Shown here in pieces: positions 46,701 to 58,700 of a stretch of DNA of 64,000 nucleotides (position 1 is its first letter; every line of letters starts with the position of its first letter). This DNA is from CAYRJD01 sp965212125. GTDB taxonomy: Bacteria; Actinomycetota; Acidimicrobiia; Acidimicrobiales; Poriferisodalaceae. Location: contig OZ243045.1 in NCBI GenBank assembly GCA_965212125.1, positions 1,612,001 through 1,676,000 on the forward strand. The letters run 5' to 3'. The position numbers and the translations under genes were made by a program. The notes under the pieces were generated by a model. That model was not told where the DNA came from. It made no database searches and saw only the letters and a list, made by a program, of their open reading frames with translations.

Positions 46701-49700
46701 AACCACACTGACAGGGTCAACCCTGCGAGTATCACTAGCCGCAGCACCCTTAATCGTGTCGCCCAAAACCTCAATAAGCGAACCATCGGTCAAACCCGTC
46801 GGGAACGCACCCGACCCCAAAGCAATAGTCAGCACCGTGCCATCAGCAGACAACTGATAATCACCAGCCCGTGACTCTCTATTAATCCGATAGTTGGCAG
46901 GATTACGGGCACCCGTCCCAGACACAGCGTCGCTAACCGCCGCAGAGAACGTAACGGTGACCGTGTCCGACCCGACCGACGCGGTGATAGTCGCGGTAAT
47001 CGAACCTGACGGAACCGGCAAACTGAACTGGCTGCCCGCAACACGGCGAGCATCAAAAGCAGCCTTAATCTGGTTAGCAACAACGCTGACCGTGTTACCA
47101 GCCACCACCGGCAAACCCGAACCAAGCAAAGTAATAGTCGCCGTCATACGGTCGGCCGACAAATTGATCATCGTGGTGCCCGCAGGCAGCGGAGTGCCGT
47201 CGATTTCGTAGTTAGCCGGATTAGCCGCACTACTAGCAAAATCATCACCCGACACAGCGTCATTAACCGGCCCGGTGAACACAACCGCGATCTCACGCGA
47301 CCCGACCGCAGCCTCAATACGAGCAACCCCTATCGCTCCCGTCGGCGTTGGCACCGGGAACGAATCAGCCTCAACTCGGCGATCATCGTTGGCCCCGACC
47401 GCGCTAATCACACCACCAACAACACGAATCACATCACCCGCAACTAGCTCCTCACCCGCTGCTAAAACAATCCTTGTCGTCATAGAGCCAGCGTCATAAG
47501 TAACCTCATCAACCACCGCCACCAACGCGACACCATCGATTTCGTAGTTCACCAAACTGCGGGCACCCACCGGATCGACTGGCTCAGAGAACCTGACAGT
47601 GATCTCTAACCCGCCAGCCTCAGCAGTAATTTCTTCAACCGTGATTAGAGTCGCCGCCCCAACGGTGAGCGAGGCAGCCTGCACCCGGCGATCATCGTTG
47701 GCTCCGACCGCGGTGATCACACCACCAGCAACGCTGACCGTTGCATTATCAGCCAACCCCGACAACAAAACAATCGTTGTCGTCATAGAGCCAGCGTCAT
47801 AAGTAACCTCATCAACCACCGCCACCACCAACGCGACACCATTGATTTCGTAGTTAGCGAGACTGCGGGCACCCACCGGATCAACTCGTTCAGAGAACCT
47901 GACAGTGATCTCTAACCCGCCAGGATCAGCAGCAATAGTTGCGGTAATCAACACCGCCGCCCCAACGGTGAGCGGCTCCGTTTGAACTCGGCGATCATCA
48001 CCAGCATCTGCGGTGTTGATCACATCGTCAGCAACACTGACCGTTGCGAAATCAGCCAACCCCGACAACAAAACAATCGTTGTCGTCCTAGACGCAGCGT
48101 CATAGGTAACGGTCGCGTCGTCTGGTAGTGCGGCGTTATTGATCTGGTAATGCGCGCGATTAGCAGCACCAGACCCGCTCGCAGCCGCATTGACTGGCGC
48201 AGAGAACGTGACGGTGATCTCTAACCCACCAGGCGCAGCAGCAATAGTTGCGGTAACCGCGTCTAGCACCACAAATGAGGTAGCCGCAACCAGACGCCCA
48301 TCAAAAGCAGCCTTAATCTTGTTAGCAACAACGCTGATCGTGTCGCCACCAACTAACTCCGACAACAAAGTAATCGTCGCCGTTTGACCATCGGCCGACA
48401 AAACAATATCGCCAGCGTCAACACCAACCAGCGGGGCGTCATTGATCTGATAGCTAGCCGGATTGCGAGCGCTAACCGGATCGGCTCGATCAGTGAACGT
48501 AACAGTGAAGACTCGCTCACTAGCCAAACCCTCAACAGACGCAGCAAACAACCCCGCCGGTGTTGGCACCGGGAACGAATCAGCCTCAACTCGGCGATCA
48601 TCGTTGACCCCGACCGCGCTAATCACACCACCAACAACACGAATCACATCACCCGCAACCAACTCCTCACCCGCCGCTAAAACAATCCTCACCGTCCTAG
48701 AGCCAGCGTCATAAACAACCTCATCAACCACCGCCACCAACTCGACACCAACGATTTCGTAGCTAGCCAAACTGCGGGCACCCACCGGATCAACTGGCTC
48801 AGAGAACCTGACAGTGATCTCTAACCCGCCAGGCTCAGCAGTAATTTCTTCAACCGTGATTAGAGTCGCCGCCCCAACGGTGAGCGAGGCAGCCTGCACC
48901 CGGCGATCATCGCTGGCTCCGACAGCGGTAATCACACCACCAGCAACGCTGACCGTTGCATTATCAGCCAACCCCGACGCTAAAACAATCGTTGTCGTCA
49001 TAGAGCCAGCGTCATAAGTAACCTCATCAACCACCGCCACCACCAACGCGACACCATTGATTTCGTAGTTCACCAAACTGCGGGCACCCACCGGATCAAC
49101 TGACTCAGAGAACCTGACAGTGATCTCTAACCCGCCAGCCTCAGCAGTAATTTCTTCAACCGTGATTAGAGTCGCTGCCCCAACGGTGAGCGGCTCCGTT
49201 TGAACCCGGCGATCATCACCAGCGTCTGCGGTGTTGATCACATCGTCAGCAACACTGACCGTTGCGAAATCAGCCAACCCCGACAGCAAAGTAATCGTCA
49301 CCACCAAACCATCGCCCGACAGCTCAATATCGTCAGCGGTAACGCCAACCAACGCGGCGTCGTTGATCTGGTAGTTAGCGAGACTGCGAGCACCCACCGG
49401 ATCAACTGGCGCAGAGAACGTGACAGTGATCACCAACCCGCCAGGATCAGCAGCAATAGTTGCGGTAACCGCGTCTAGCACCACAAATGAGGTAGCCGCA
49501 ACCAGACGCCCATCAAAAGCAGCCTTAATCTTGTTAGCAACAACGCTGATCGTGTCGCCACCAACTAACTCCGACAACAAAGTAATCGTCGCCGTTTGAC
49601 CATCGGCCGACAAAACAATATCGCCAGCGTCAACACCAACCAGCGGGGCGTCATTGATCTGATAGCTAGCCGGATTAGTCGCGCTAACCGGATCGGCTCG

Positions 49701-52700
49701 ATCAGTGAACGTAACAGTGAAGACTCGCTCACTAGCCAAACCCTCAACAGACGCAGCAAACAACCCCGCCGGTGTTGGCACCGGGAACGAACCAGCTCGC
49801 ACCCGGCGATCATCGTTGACCCCGACCGCGCTAATCACACCACCAACAACACGAATCACATCACCCGCAACCAACTCCTCACCCGCCGCTAAAACAATCC
49901 TTGTCGTCATAGAACCAGCGTCATAAACAACCTCATCAACCACCGCCGTCACCAACGCGACACCATTGATTTCGTAGCTAGCCAAACTGCGAGCACCCAC
50001 CGGATCAACTCGCTCAGAGAACCTGACAGTGATCACCAACCCGCCAGCCTCAGCGGTAATTTCTTCAACCGTGATTAGAGTCGCCGCCCCAACGGTGAGC
50101 GAGGCAGCCTCAACCCGACGATCATCGTTGGCTCCGACAGCGGTAATCACACCACCAGCAACGCTGACCGTTGCATTATCAGCCAACCCCGACAACAAAA
50201 CAATCGTCACCACCAAGCCATCGCCCGACAGCTCAATATCGTCAGCGGTAACGCCAACCAACGCCGCGTCGTTGATCTGGTAGTTCACCAAACTGCGGGC
50301 ACCCACCGGATCAACTCGTTCAGAGAACCTGACAGTGATCACCAACCCGCCAGCCTCAGCGGTAATTTCTTCAACCGTGATTAGAGTCGCCGCCCCAACG
50401 GTGAGCGAGGCAGCCTCAACCCGGCGATCATCGCTGGCTCCGACAGCGGTGATCACACCACCAGCAACACTGACCGTTGCATTATCAGCCAACCCCGACG
50501 CTAAAACAATCGTTGTCGTCATAGAGCCAGCGTCATAAGTAATCTCATCAACCACCGCCGTCACCAACGCGACACCGTTGATCTGGTAGTTCACCAAACT
50601 GCGGGCACCCACCGGATCAACTGACTCAGAGAACCTGACAGTGATCTCTAACCCGCCAGCCTCAGCAGTAATTTCTTCAACCGTGATTAGAGTCGCTGCC
50701 CCAACGGTGAGCGGCTCCGTTTGAACTCGGCGATCATCACCAGCGTCTGCGGTGTTGATCACATCGTCAGCAACACTGACCGTTGCGAAATCAGCCAACC
50801 CCGACAGCAAAGTAATCGTCACCACCAAACCATCGCCCGACAGCTCAATATCGTCAGCGGTAACGCCAACCAACGCGGCGTCGTTGATCTGGTAGTTAGC
50901 GAGACTGCGAGCACCCACCGGATCAACTGGCGCAGAGAACGTGACAGTGATCACCAACCCGCCAGGATCAGCAGCAATAGTTGCGGTAACCGCGTCTAGC
51001 ACCACAAATGAGGTAGCCGCAACCAGACGCCCATCAAAAGCAGCCTTAATCTTGTTAGCAACAACGCTGATCGTGTCGCCACCAACTAACTCCGACAACA
51101 AAGTAACCCTCAGCACCGTCCCATCATTCGTTAAAGCCCCAAACGTGGTGCCAACAGGCAACGAGGCGTCGTTGATCTGGTAGCTAGCCGGATTGCGAGC
51201 GCTAACCGGATCGGCTCGATCAGTGAACGTAACAGTGAAGACTCGCTCACTAGCCAAACCCTCAATAGACGCAGCAAACAACCCCGCCGGTGTTGGCACC
51301 GGGAACGAATCAGCCTCAACTCGGCGATCATCGTTGACCCCGACCGCGCTAATCACACCACCAACAACACGAATCACATCACCCGCAACCAACTCCTCAC
51401 CCGCTGCTAAAACAATCCTTGTCGTCATAGAGCCAGCGTCATAAGTAACCTCATCAACCACCGCCACCAACGCGACACCATCGATTTCGTAGTTCACCAA
51501 ACTGCGGGCACCCACCGGATCGACTGGCTCAGAGAACCTGACAGTGATCTCTAACCCGCCAGCCTCAGCAGTAATTTCTTCAACCGTGATTAGAGTCGCC
51601 GCCCCAACGGTGAGCGAGGCAGCCTGCACCCGGCGATCATCGCTGTCTCCGACCGCGGTGATCACACCACCAGCAACGCTGACCGTTGCATTATCAGCCA
51701 ACCCCGACAACAAAACAATCGTTGTCGTCATAGAGCCAGCGTCATAAGTAACCTCATCAACCACCGCCACCACCAACGCGACACCATTGATTTCGTAGTT
51801 AGCGAGACTGCGGGCACCCACCGGATCAACTCGTTCAGAGAACCTGACAGTGATCTCTAACCCGCCAGGATCAGCAGCAATAGTTGCGGTAATCAACACC
51901 GCCGCCCCAACGGTGAGCGGCTCCGTTTGAACTCGGCGATCATCACCAGCATCTGCGGTGTTGATCACATCGTCAGCAACACTGACCGTTGCGAAATCAG
52001 CCAACCCCGACAACAAAACAATCGTTGTCGTCCTAGACGCAGCGTCATAGGTAACGGTCGCGTCGTCTGGTAGTGCGGCGTTATTGATCTGGTAATGCGC
52101 GCGATTAGCAGCACCAGACCCGCTCGCAGCCGCATTGACTGGCGCAGAGAACGTGACGGTGATCTCTAACCCACCAGGCGCAGCAGCAATAGTTGCGGTA
52201 ACCGCGTCTAGCACCACAAATGAGGTAGCCGCAACCAGACGCCCATCAAAAGCAGCCTTAATCTTGTTAGCAACAACGCTGATCGTGTCGCCACCAACTA
52301 ACTCCGACAACAAAGTAATCGTCGCCGTTTGACCATCGGCCGACAAAACAATATCGCCAGCGTCAACACCAACCAGCGGGGCGTCATTGATCTGATAGCT
52401 AGCCGGATTGCGAGCGCTAACCGGATCGGCTCGATCAGTGAACGTAACAGTGAAGACTCGCTCACTAGCCAAACCCTCAACAGACGCAGCAAACAACCCC
52501 GCCGGTGTTGGCACCGGGAACGAATCAGCCTCAACTCGGCGATCATCGTTGACCCCGACCGCGCTAATCACACCACCAACAACACGAATCACATCACCCG
52601 CAACCAACTCCTCACCCGCCGCTAAAACAATCCTCACCGTCCTAGAGCCAGCGTCATAAACAACCTCATCAACCACCGCCACCAACTCGACACCAACGAT

Positions 52701-55700
52701 TTCGTAGCTAGCCAAACTGCGGGCACCCACCGGATCAACTGGCTCAGAGAACCTGACAGTGATCTCTAACCCGCCAGGCTCAGCAGTAATTTCTTCAACC
52801 GTGATTAGAGTCGCCGCACCAACAGTGAGCGAACCGGCCTGCACCCGGCGATCATCGCTGGCTCCGACAGCGGTAATCACACCACCAGCAACGCTGACCG
52901 TTGCATTATCAGCCAACCCCGACGCTAAAACAATCGTTGTCGTCATAGAGCCAGCGTCATAAGTAACCTCATCAACCACCGCCACCACCAACGCGACACC
53001 ATTGATTTCGTAGTTCACCAAACTGCGGGCACCCACCGGATCAACTGACTCAGAGAACCTGACAGTGATCTCTAACCCGCCAGCCTCAGCGGTAATTTCT
53101 TCAACCGTGATTAGAGTCGCTGCCCCAACGGTGAGCGGCTCCGTTTGAACCCGGCGATCATCGTTGGCGCCTTCAGCGGTGATCACACCACCAGCAACAC
53201 TGACCGTTGCGAAATCAGCCAACCCCGACAACAAAACAATCGTTGTCGTCATAGAGCCAGCGTCATAAGTAATCTCATCAACCACCGCCGCCGCCAACTC
53301 GACACCATTGATTTCGTAGTTAGCCAAACTGCGGGCACCCACCGGATCGACTGGCTCAGAGAACCTGACAGTGATCACCAACCCACCAGCCTCAGCGGTG
53401 ATTTCTTGAACCGTGATTAGAGTCGCCGCACCAACAGTGAGCGAACCGGCCTGCACCCGACGATCATCGTTGACCCCGACAGCGGTAATCACACCACCAA
53501 CAACACTGACCGTTGCATTATCAGCCAACCCCGACAACAAAACAATCGTTGTCGTCATAGACGCAACGTCATAGGTAACAGTCGCGTCGTCCGGTAGTGC
53601 GGCGTTATTGATCTGGTAATGCGCGCGATTAGCAGCACCAGACCCGCTCGCAGCCGCATCGACTGGCTCACTAAACCTGACAGTGATCACCAACCCGCCA
53701 GCCTCAGCGGTGATTTCTTGAACCGTGATTAGAGTCGCCGTCCCAACGGTGAGCGAACCAGCCTGCACCCGACGATCATCGTTGACCCCGACAGCGGTAA
53801 TCACACCACCAACAACACTGACCGTTGCATTATCAGCCAACCCCGACAACAAAACAATCGTTGTCGTCCTAGACGCAACGTCATAGGTAACAGTCGCGTC
53901 GTCTGGTAGTGCGGCGTTATTGATCTGGTAATGCGCGCGATTAGCAGCACCAGACCCGCTCGCAGCCGCATTGACTGGCTCAGAGAACCTGACAGTGATC
54001 ACCAACCCACCAGGCTCAGCAGCAATAGTTGCGGTAATCAACACCGCCACCGTGAACGACGCAGCCTCAACACGGCGATCATCGCTGACCCCGACAGCGG
54101 TAATCACGCCACCTGCAACGCTGACCACAGCTTCTTCAGCTAACAGCTGGCCCGGCGGCAAAGTAATCGTCACCGTTCGACCATCGCCCGACAGCTCAAT
54201 ATCGTCAGCGTCAACACCGACCAACGCAGCGCCATCAATCTGATAGTGGACGGGATTGCGAGCGCTAGTCGCGAAGCCGGGCTGCCCGTCCGCAACAGCG
54301 TTGACTGGCTCAGAGAACCTGACCATGATGCTTCGCGTGCCAGCCTTACCAGTGATTTCTTCAACCGTGATTAGTGTCGCCGCATCAACGGTGAGAGAGC
54401 CAGCCTCAACCCGGCGATCATCGCTGGCGCCGGCCGCGGTGATCACACCACCGGCAACGCTGACCGTTGCGTTATCGGCCAACCCCGACGGCAAAGTAAT
54501 CGTCACCACCAAGCCATCAGCCGACAAATCAATCGAAACAATTCCGGGTAACGATGAGGTATTAACGGACAACGGTTCATCATTGATTAGATAATGGACG
54601 AGATTAAGAGCACTGGTTTCGTAGCCAGTCTCCCCGTCCACTGCTCTGCTGACCGCTTCAGAAAAGACAACCATGACGTTGGTAAATCCGGCTGCAGCCC
54701 TAACTTCGGCTGTTATCGGCCTCGCCGCCTCAACCGTGCGGGCGGTGGCTTGCACCCGGCGGTCATCGGTGGGCCCGACAGCGGTGATCACACCGCCAGC
54801 AACCGTGATCTCTACGCCACTAACCAGCCCTGAACCTGACTGCAAAGTAATCGTCGCCGTCATAGAGCCAGCGTCATAAACAACCGTCGCGTCGTCCGGT
54901 AACGCGGCGCCACCAATCTGGTAATGGGCGGGATTGAGAGCGCTAGTCGCGAAGTCAGACTCCCCGTCCGCAGCCGCATTGACCCGCTCAGAGAACCTGA
55001 CAGTGATCTCTAGCCCGCCGGGATCGGCTTTGACGATGTCCGCAGTGATCGGTTTCGCCTCTCCCACCATGAACTCGGCGGCTAGCACCAGCCGCTCGTC
55101 GTTAGCGGCCTTAATCACGCCGCCAACAACACTGACCACTGCATTGTTGTCCAGCCCATCGCCTGGCTGCAAAGTAATCGTCGCCGTCATGCCGTCGGCC
55201 GATAAAGCAACCGATGCGGTTCCAGGCAGTGCGGCGGGCTGCCCGGCGGCGCCAATCTGATAGTGAGCGGGGTTACGGGCGCTAGCCGCAAAACCCGGCG
55301 TCTCAGATATAGCGCCGCTGACCGGAGCAGAGAACTCAACGGTGATGGTTAGCTGGCCAGCCTCAGCTGTGATGGTTGCGATAATCGGTTCTACTAGTTG
55401 TACGCCTGTTGCCATGACAACGACCAGTGCGGCTTTATTCACACGGTTTTCGTCATTTGCGCTGGTGATCCCGCCAGCAATGACAGCGATCGTTGCACCC
55501 AGAGTTAGCTCCGAACCCTCGGGCAAAGTAATCGTCACCACCAAGCCGTTAGTCGACAAGGCAATCGTGGTGTCTGCGGGCAGCGGGTTGCCGTTGATCT
55601 GGTAGTGGGCGAGGTTAAGAGCGGTAGCCGAGACCGACTCAGAGAAGATGATCGTGATGATTCTCTCCCCGACTCCATCGGTGGAGATTGCTGGTGTTAT

Positions 55701-58700
55701 CACCTGCAAGCTGACTACTACCTCGGTTTGGGCGCCTTCAATCCGACCTCTGATCGTGCCGCGCCGCAAGATCTGCCCGGGTGCGATTACGGCGATGCTC
55801 TGGCCGCACGGGTTATCGGGGGCGTCGCCGATTCGGGCTAGCGCGCCGGAAGTGCAGTCGGGCGGAGCAAAGGTCGTGCCCAAGCCATCCGGCAGGTTGA
55901 TTCTGTCGCCACGCTTTGGCAGATCGGCAAAGGTCGGCGAATCCGTAGTCAGTAGAAACGCGAACTCATTGTCAAGGTCAAGCTCCGCGCCGAACGGGTC
56001 TCGCTGCCAGCCAAGCAGTTGCTGATCGCGGGTGCCAGTGCGAAACGTGCGCTCGGCGGCGGGGAATCCGGTGCTCGGTGTGTCGGCGCTCGGCGTGTCG
56101 CTGCTCCGGTTGGCGGCAATCAACCCGGCGTAGTCAAACGACTCAAGCGTTTCGTTGTAGGTGAGCGTCACGACCACCACGCTCACGCCCCCGTCCAGTG
56201 AGTTGCTCGCACCGGTGCTCGGCCTGCCGCAATGTCTGACACCCGTGCTAGGCGCGGCCACTCCTGCGCATTCAAGATCAGCCGTGGACAGCAGATTGTT
56301 GGGGTCGGCAATCTTCTCGTTGGCAAGATCTTGATTGGCAGTTGCGCTGTCGAACGCATCGCTGTCAACGGTGAACGACTCAGAAAAAGCCGAGCTATCC
56401 GATAAGGCACTGGCGACGGCGAAGATGGTGGTGTCTTCGCCGAAGCTAATCAAGATGCTCTTGCGCTGTTCGTTAACAAAAACAGTCGCCTTGAGTTTGG
56501 CGTCGGCAGCGGAATCGGCAGCGCCGGGTAGCTGTCGCCAACTCACTCGCCAGCCGTTACCGGCCGCGCCGCTAGCCGCGCCATCGGGCTTAGCCGTGAT
56601 GCGCAAGACATCGGTTATGGCGGCCGGGGTGGTAGCCGTTGCTGCGATGTGTCGCTGCCAACGCCACTGCGCCACCTGCAGGTCGGGATCAGCCTCGCTG
56701 CCGATGTCAAGCGTGACCGGGTTGGTAACCGTGGCTCGCCTGACGCGCGGATAGTTGGCGTAGGCACCAACCCGCTGCCTCTTGCTACGAGACTGATTGC
56801 CCGCCTCGTCTACGAACGCTCTGGCGGCGAGAGTGACCGTCTCACCCGTTGCAAGTGTGGTTCGGGGTCGTGCATTGCCAGCGTTGACCGCCGCGGCGGT
56901 GCCGGTGGGTGCGGTGTCTTCACACTGCTCGCTGCCGGGCGCGCCCTTCAGGCCGAACAGACAAACGGTGACGCTGGTAATGGAAGTGAAAGGCTTGCCA
57001 GTAACGGAAGAGACCGGCTCAACGGTGAAAGGCAAAATCTTGGCGGTGCTGGCTTCGGCCGTGTCGCCGGCTTCGGTCGTGTCGCCGGCGGCAGTGCCGG
57101 CGGCGGCAGCGACATAGAGCGGGGCATTACCGATGCGGATGTTGGCGAGCAGCGCATTCCTGGCGGCGGCGGTCGCAGCAGCGCTGGCGGCGGCGTCAGC
57201 AGCGGTCACAACGACGGGGTCGGTTGGCGTGCGGGTGGAGACGTCGGTGACAAGGTTCGGTTCTTTTATCTCAAGACGGATGGCGTGCGAACCCTGCGGC
57301 GCAAAAATATCTATGCGCGGGCGAAGATTGTCGGGTGCCAAGAGGCGCGCTGTGGCTTGAGTGCCGACCACCCTGCGGTTGTCGCTGCCTAGGCCTTTGA
57401 TCTTGCCGTCGGCGACGCTGATCGGTGCGTTCTCTACCAGCCCCACATTGCCAGACAAACCGATGGTTATCGTTCTGTTGCCGTTCGACGCAACAAGCGT
57501 GTCGTCAGGGAACAGCACTCCGTCAGAAACGCGATAGTGGGCAGGGTTAAGCGCGCTGGTCGCAAAGCCGTCTGCCCCGCGCGATGCAACACTGACCGGC
57601 GCCGAAAAAGTAACCGTCACTTTCTTCTCGCCAGTGTTAGCCGTGATGATTGCCGTTATTGGCGACGACGTCGTTGCCGCAGCGATAGCTGCCTGCACCA
57701 CTGAGTCGGGCACTACCGCTGTGCCACCGATGGCGGTAAAGCTGACGTCAACGAAAGAGGCGTCGGCGTTGCGGGTCGGTAACGAACGTAAATAGTTACG
57801 GGTTTCGCTGGGCAGGCCGTCACCGGGCAGACCTTCACCGGGCAGACCTTCACCGGGCAGACCGTCGCTGTTGACCAGCAGCACGGGGGTAATGCCGTCA
57901 TTGGCTAGGCCCACGCCAAGCAGCGGACCAGCCGCCACACCATCGGCGGCAGCGGAGCCATTTACAAGCGCAATGGTGGCCGGGCTGAGCGCAATGGTGT
58001 CGCACTCGCTAAGCGCGCGGCGGATTTCCAGCGCCGTCTCGTAGCGGTTGACGCCGCCGATGCGAACAACGTCAGCTATGCCAGCGCTGTTGATGCCCGC
58101 CACGACGGATTCGGAAACGGCGGCCGTGCCTCCAACGACAACTACGCGCTCAATCTCAGCGGCCGATAGATAGTCGGCTACGGCGGCGGGCAGAGCGTTG
58201 GCTTGCGTCAGCAGGATCGGCAACTCCAGCGCATAAGCCAGCGGGCCAACAGCGATCACATCAGCAAACGAAGAATCAACGTTGACAAGCAGGGCGGTTG
58301 TTAGGTCGGTTTCGCAATAAACACCGGGCGAGCGGATCTCATTGGCAACTGCCACAGCGGTCGCATAACGATCTGCTCCGGCCAGGCGGGTGACCGTGCG
58401 CACGGGCGCGAGCGCCGCGAGCGCGTCCTCAACGTCTTGGGACACTGCGGCCGTGCCACCAACGATGAACACCTCAGAAATGAACTCATCAACGATGAAA
58501 TTCTCAACCGAGCGAGACAAGCGACCCGGTGGAACCAGCAACACCGGCGCAGACTCACTAGCCGCTAACCCGGCCGCAGCTGCAGCGTCAACCAAGCTCT
58601 CACCTGACGCGACTATGACTGATTCAACGAAGCCAGCTGATCCACCGCCCGTTGTGAATGCCCGGGCTAGTGCGAGCGACGTGGCGTAGCGGTTCGACCC

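Noticed and set aside
56649..57392. Plus-strand 247-codon frame rich in Gly and Arg
   Set aside because: It is antisense to the conserved central domain of giant gene 3 and has no recognisable features.
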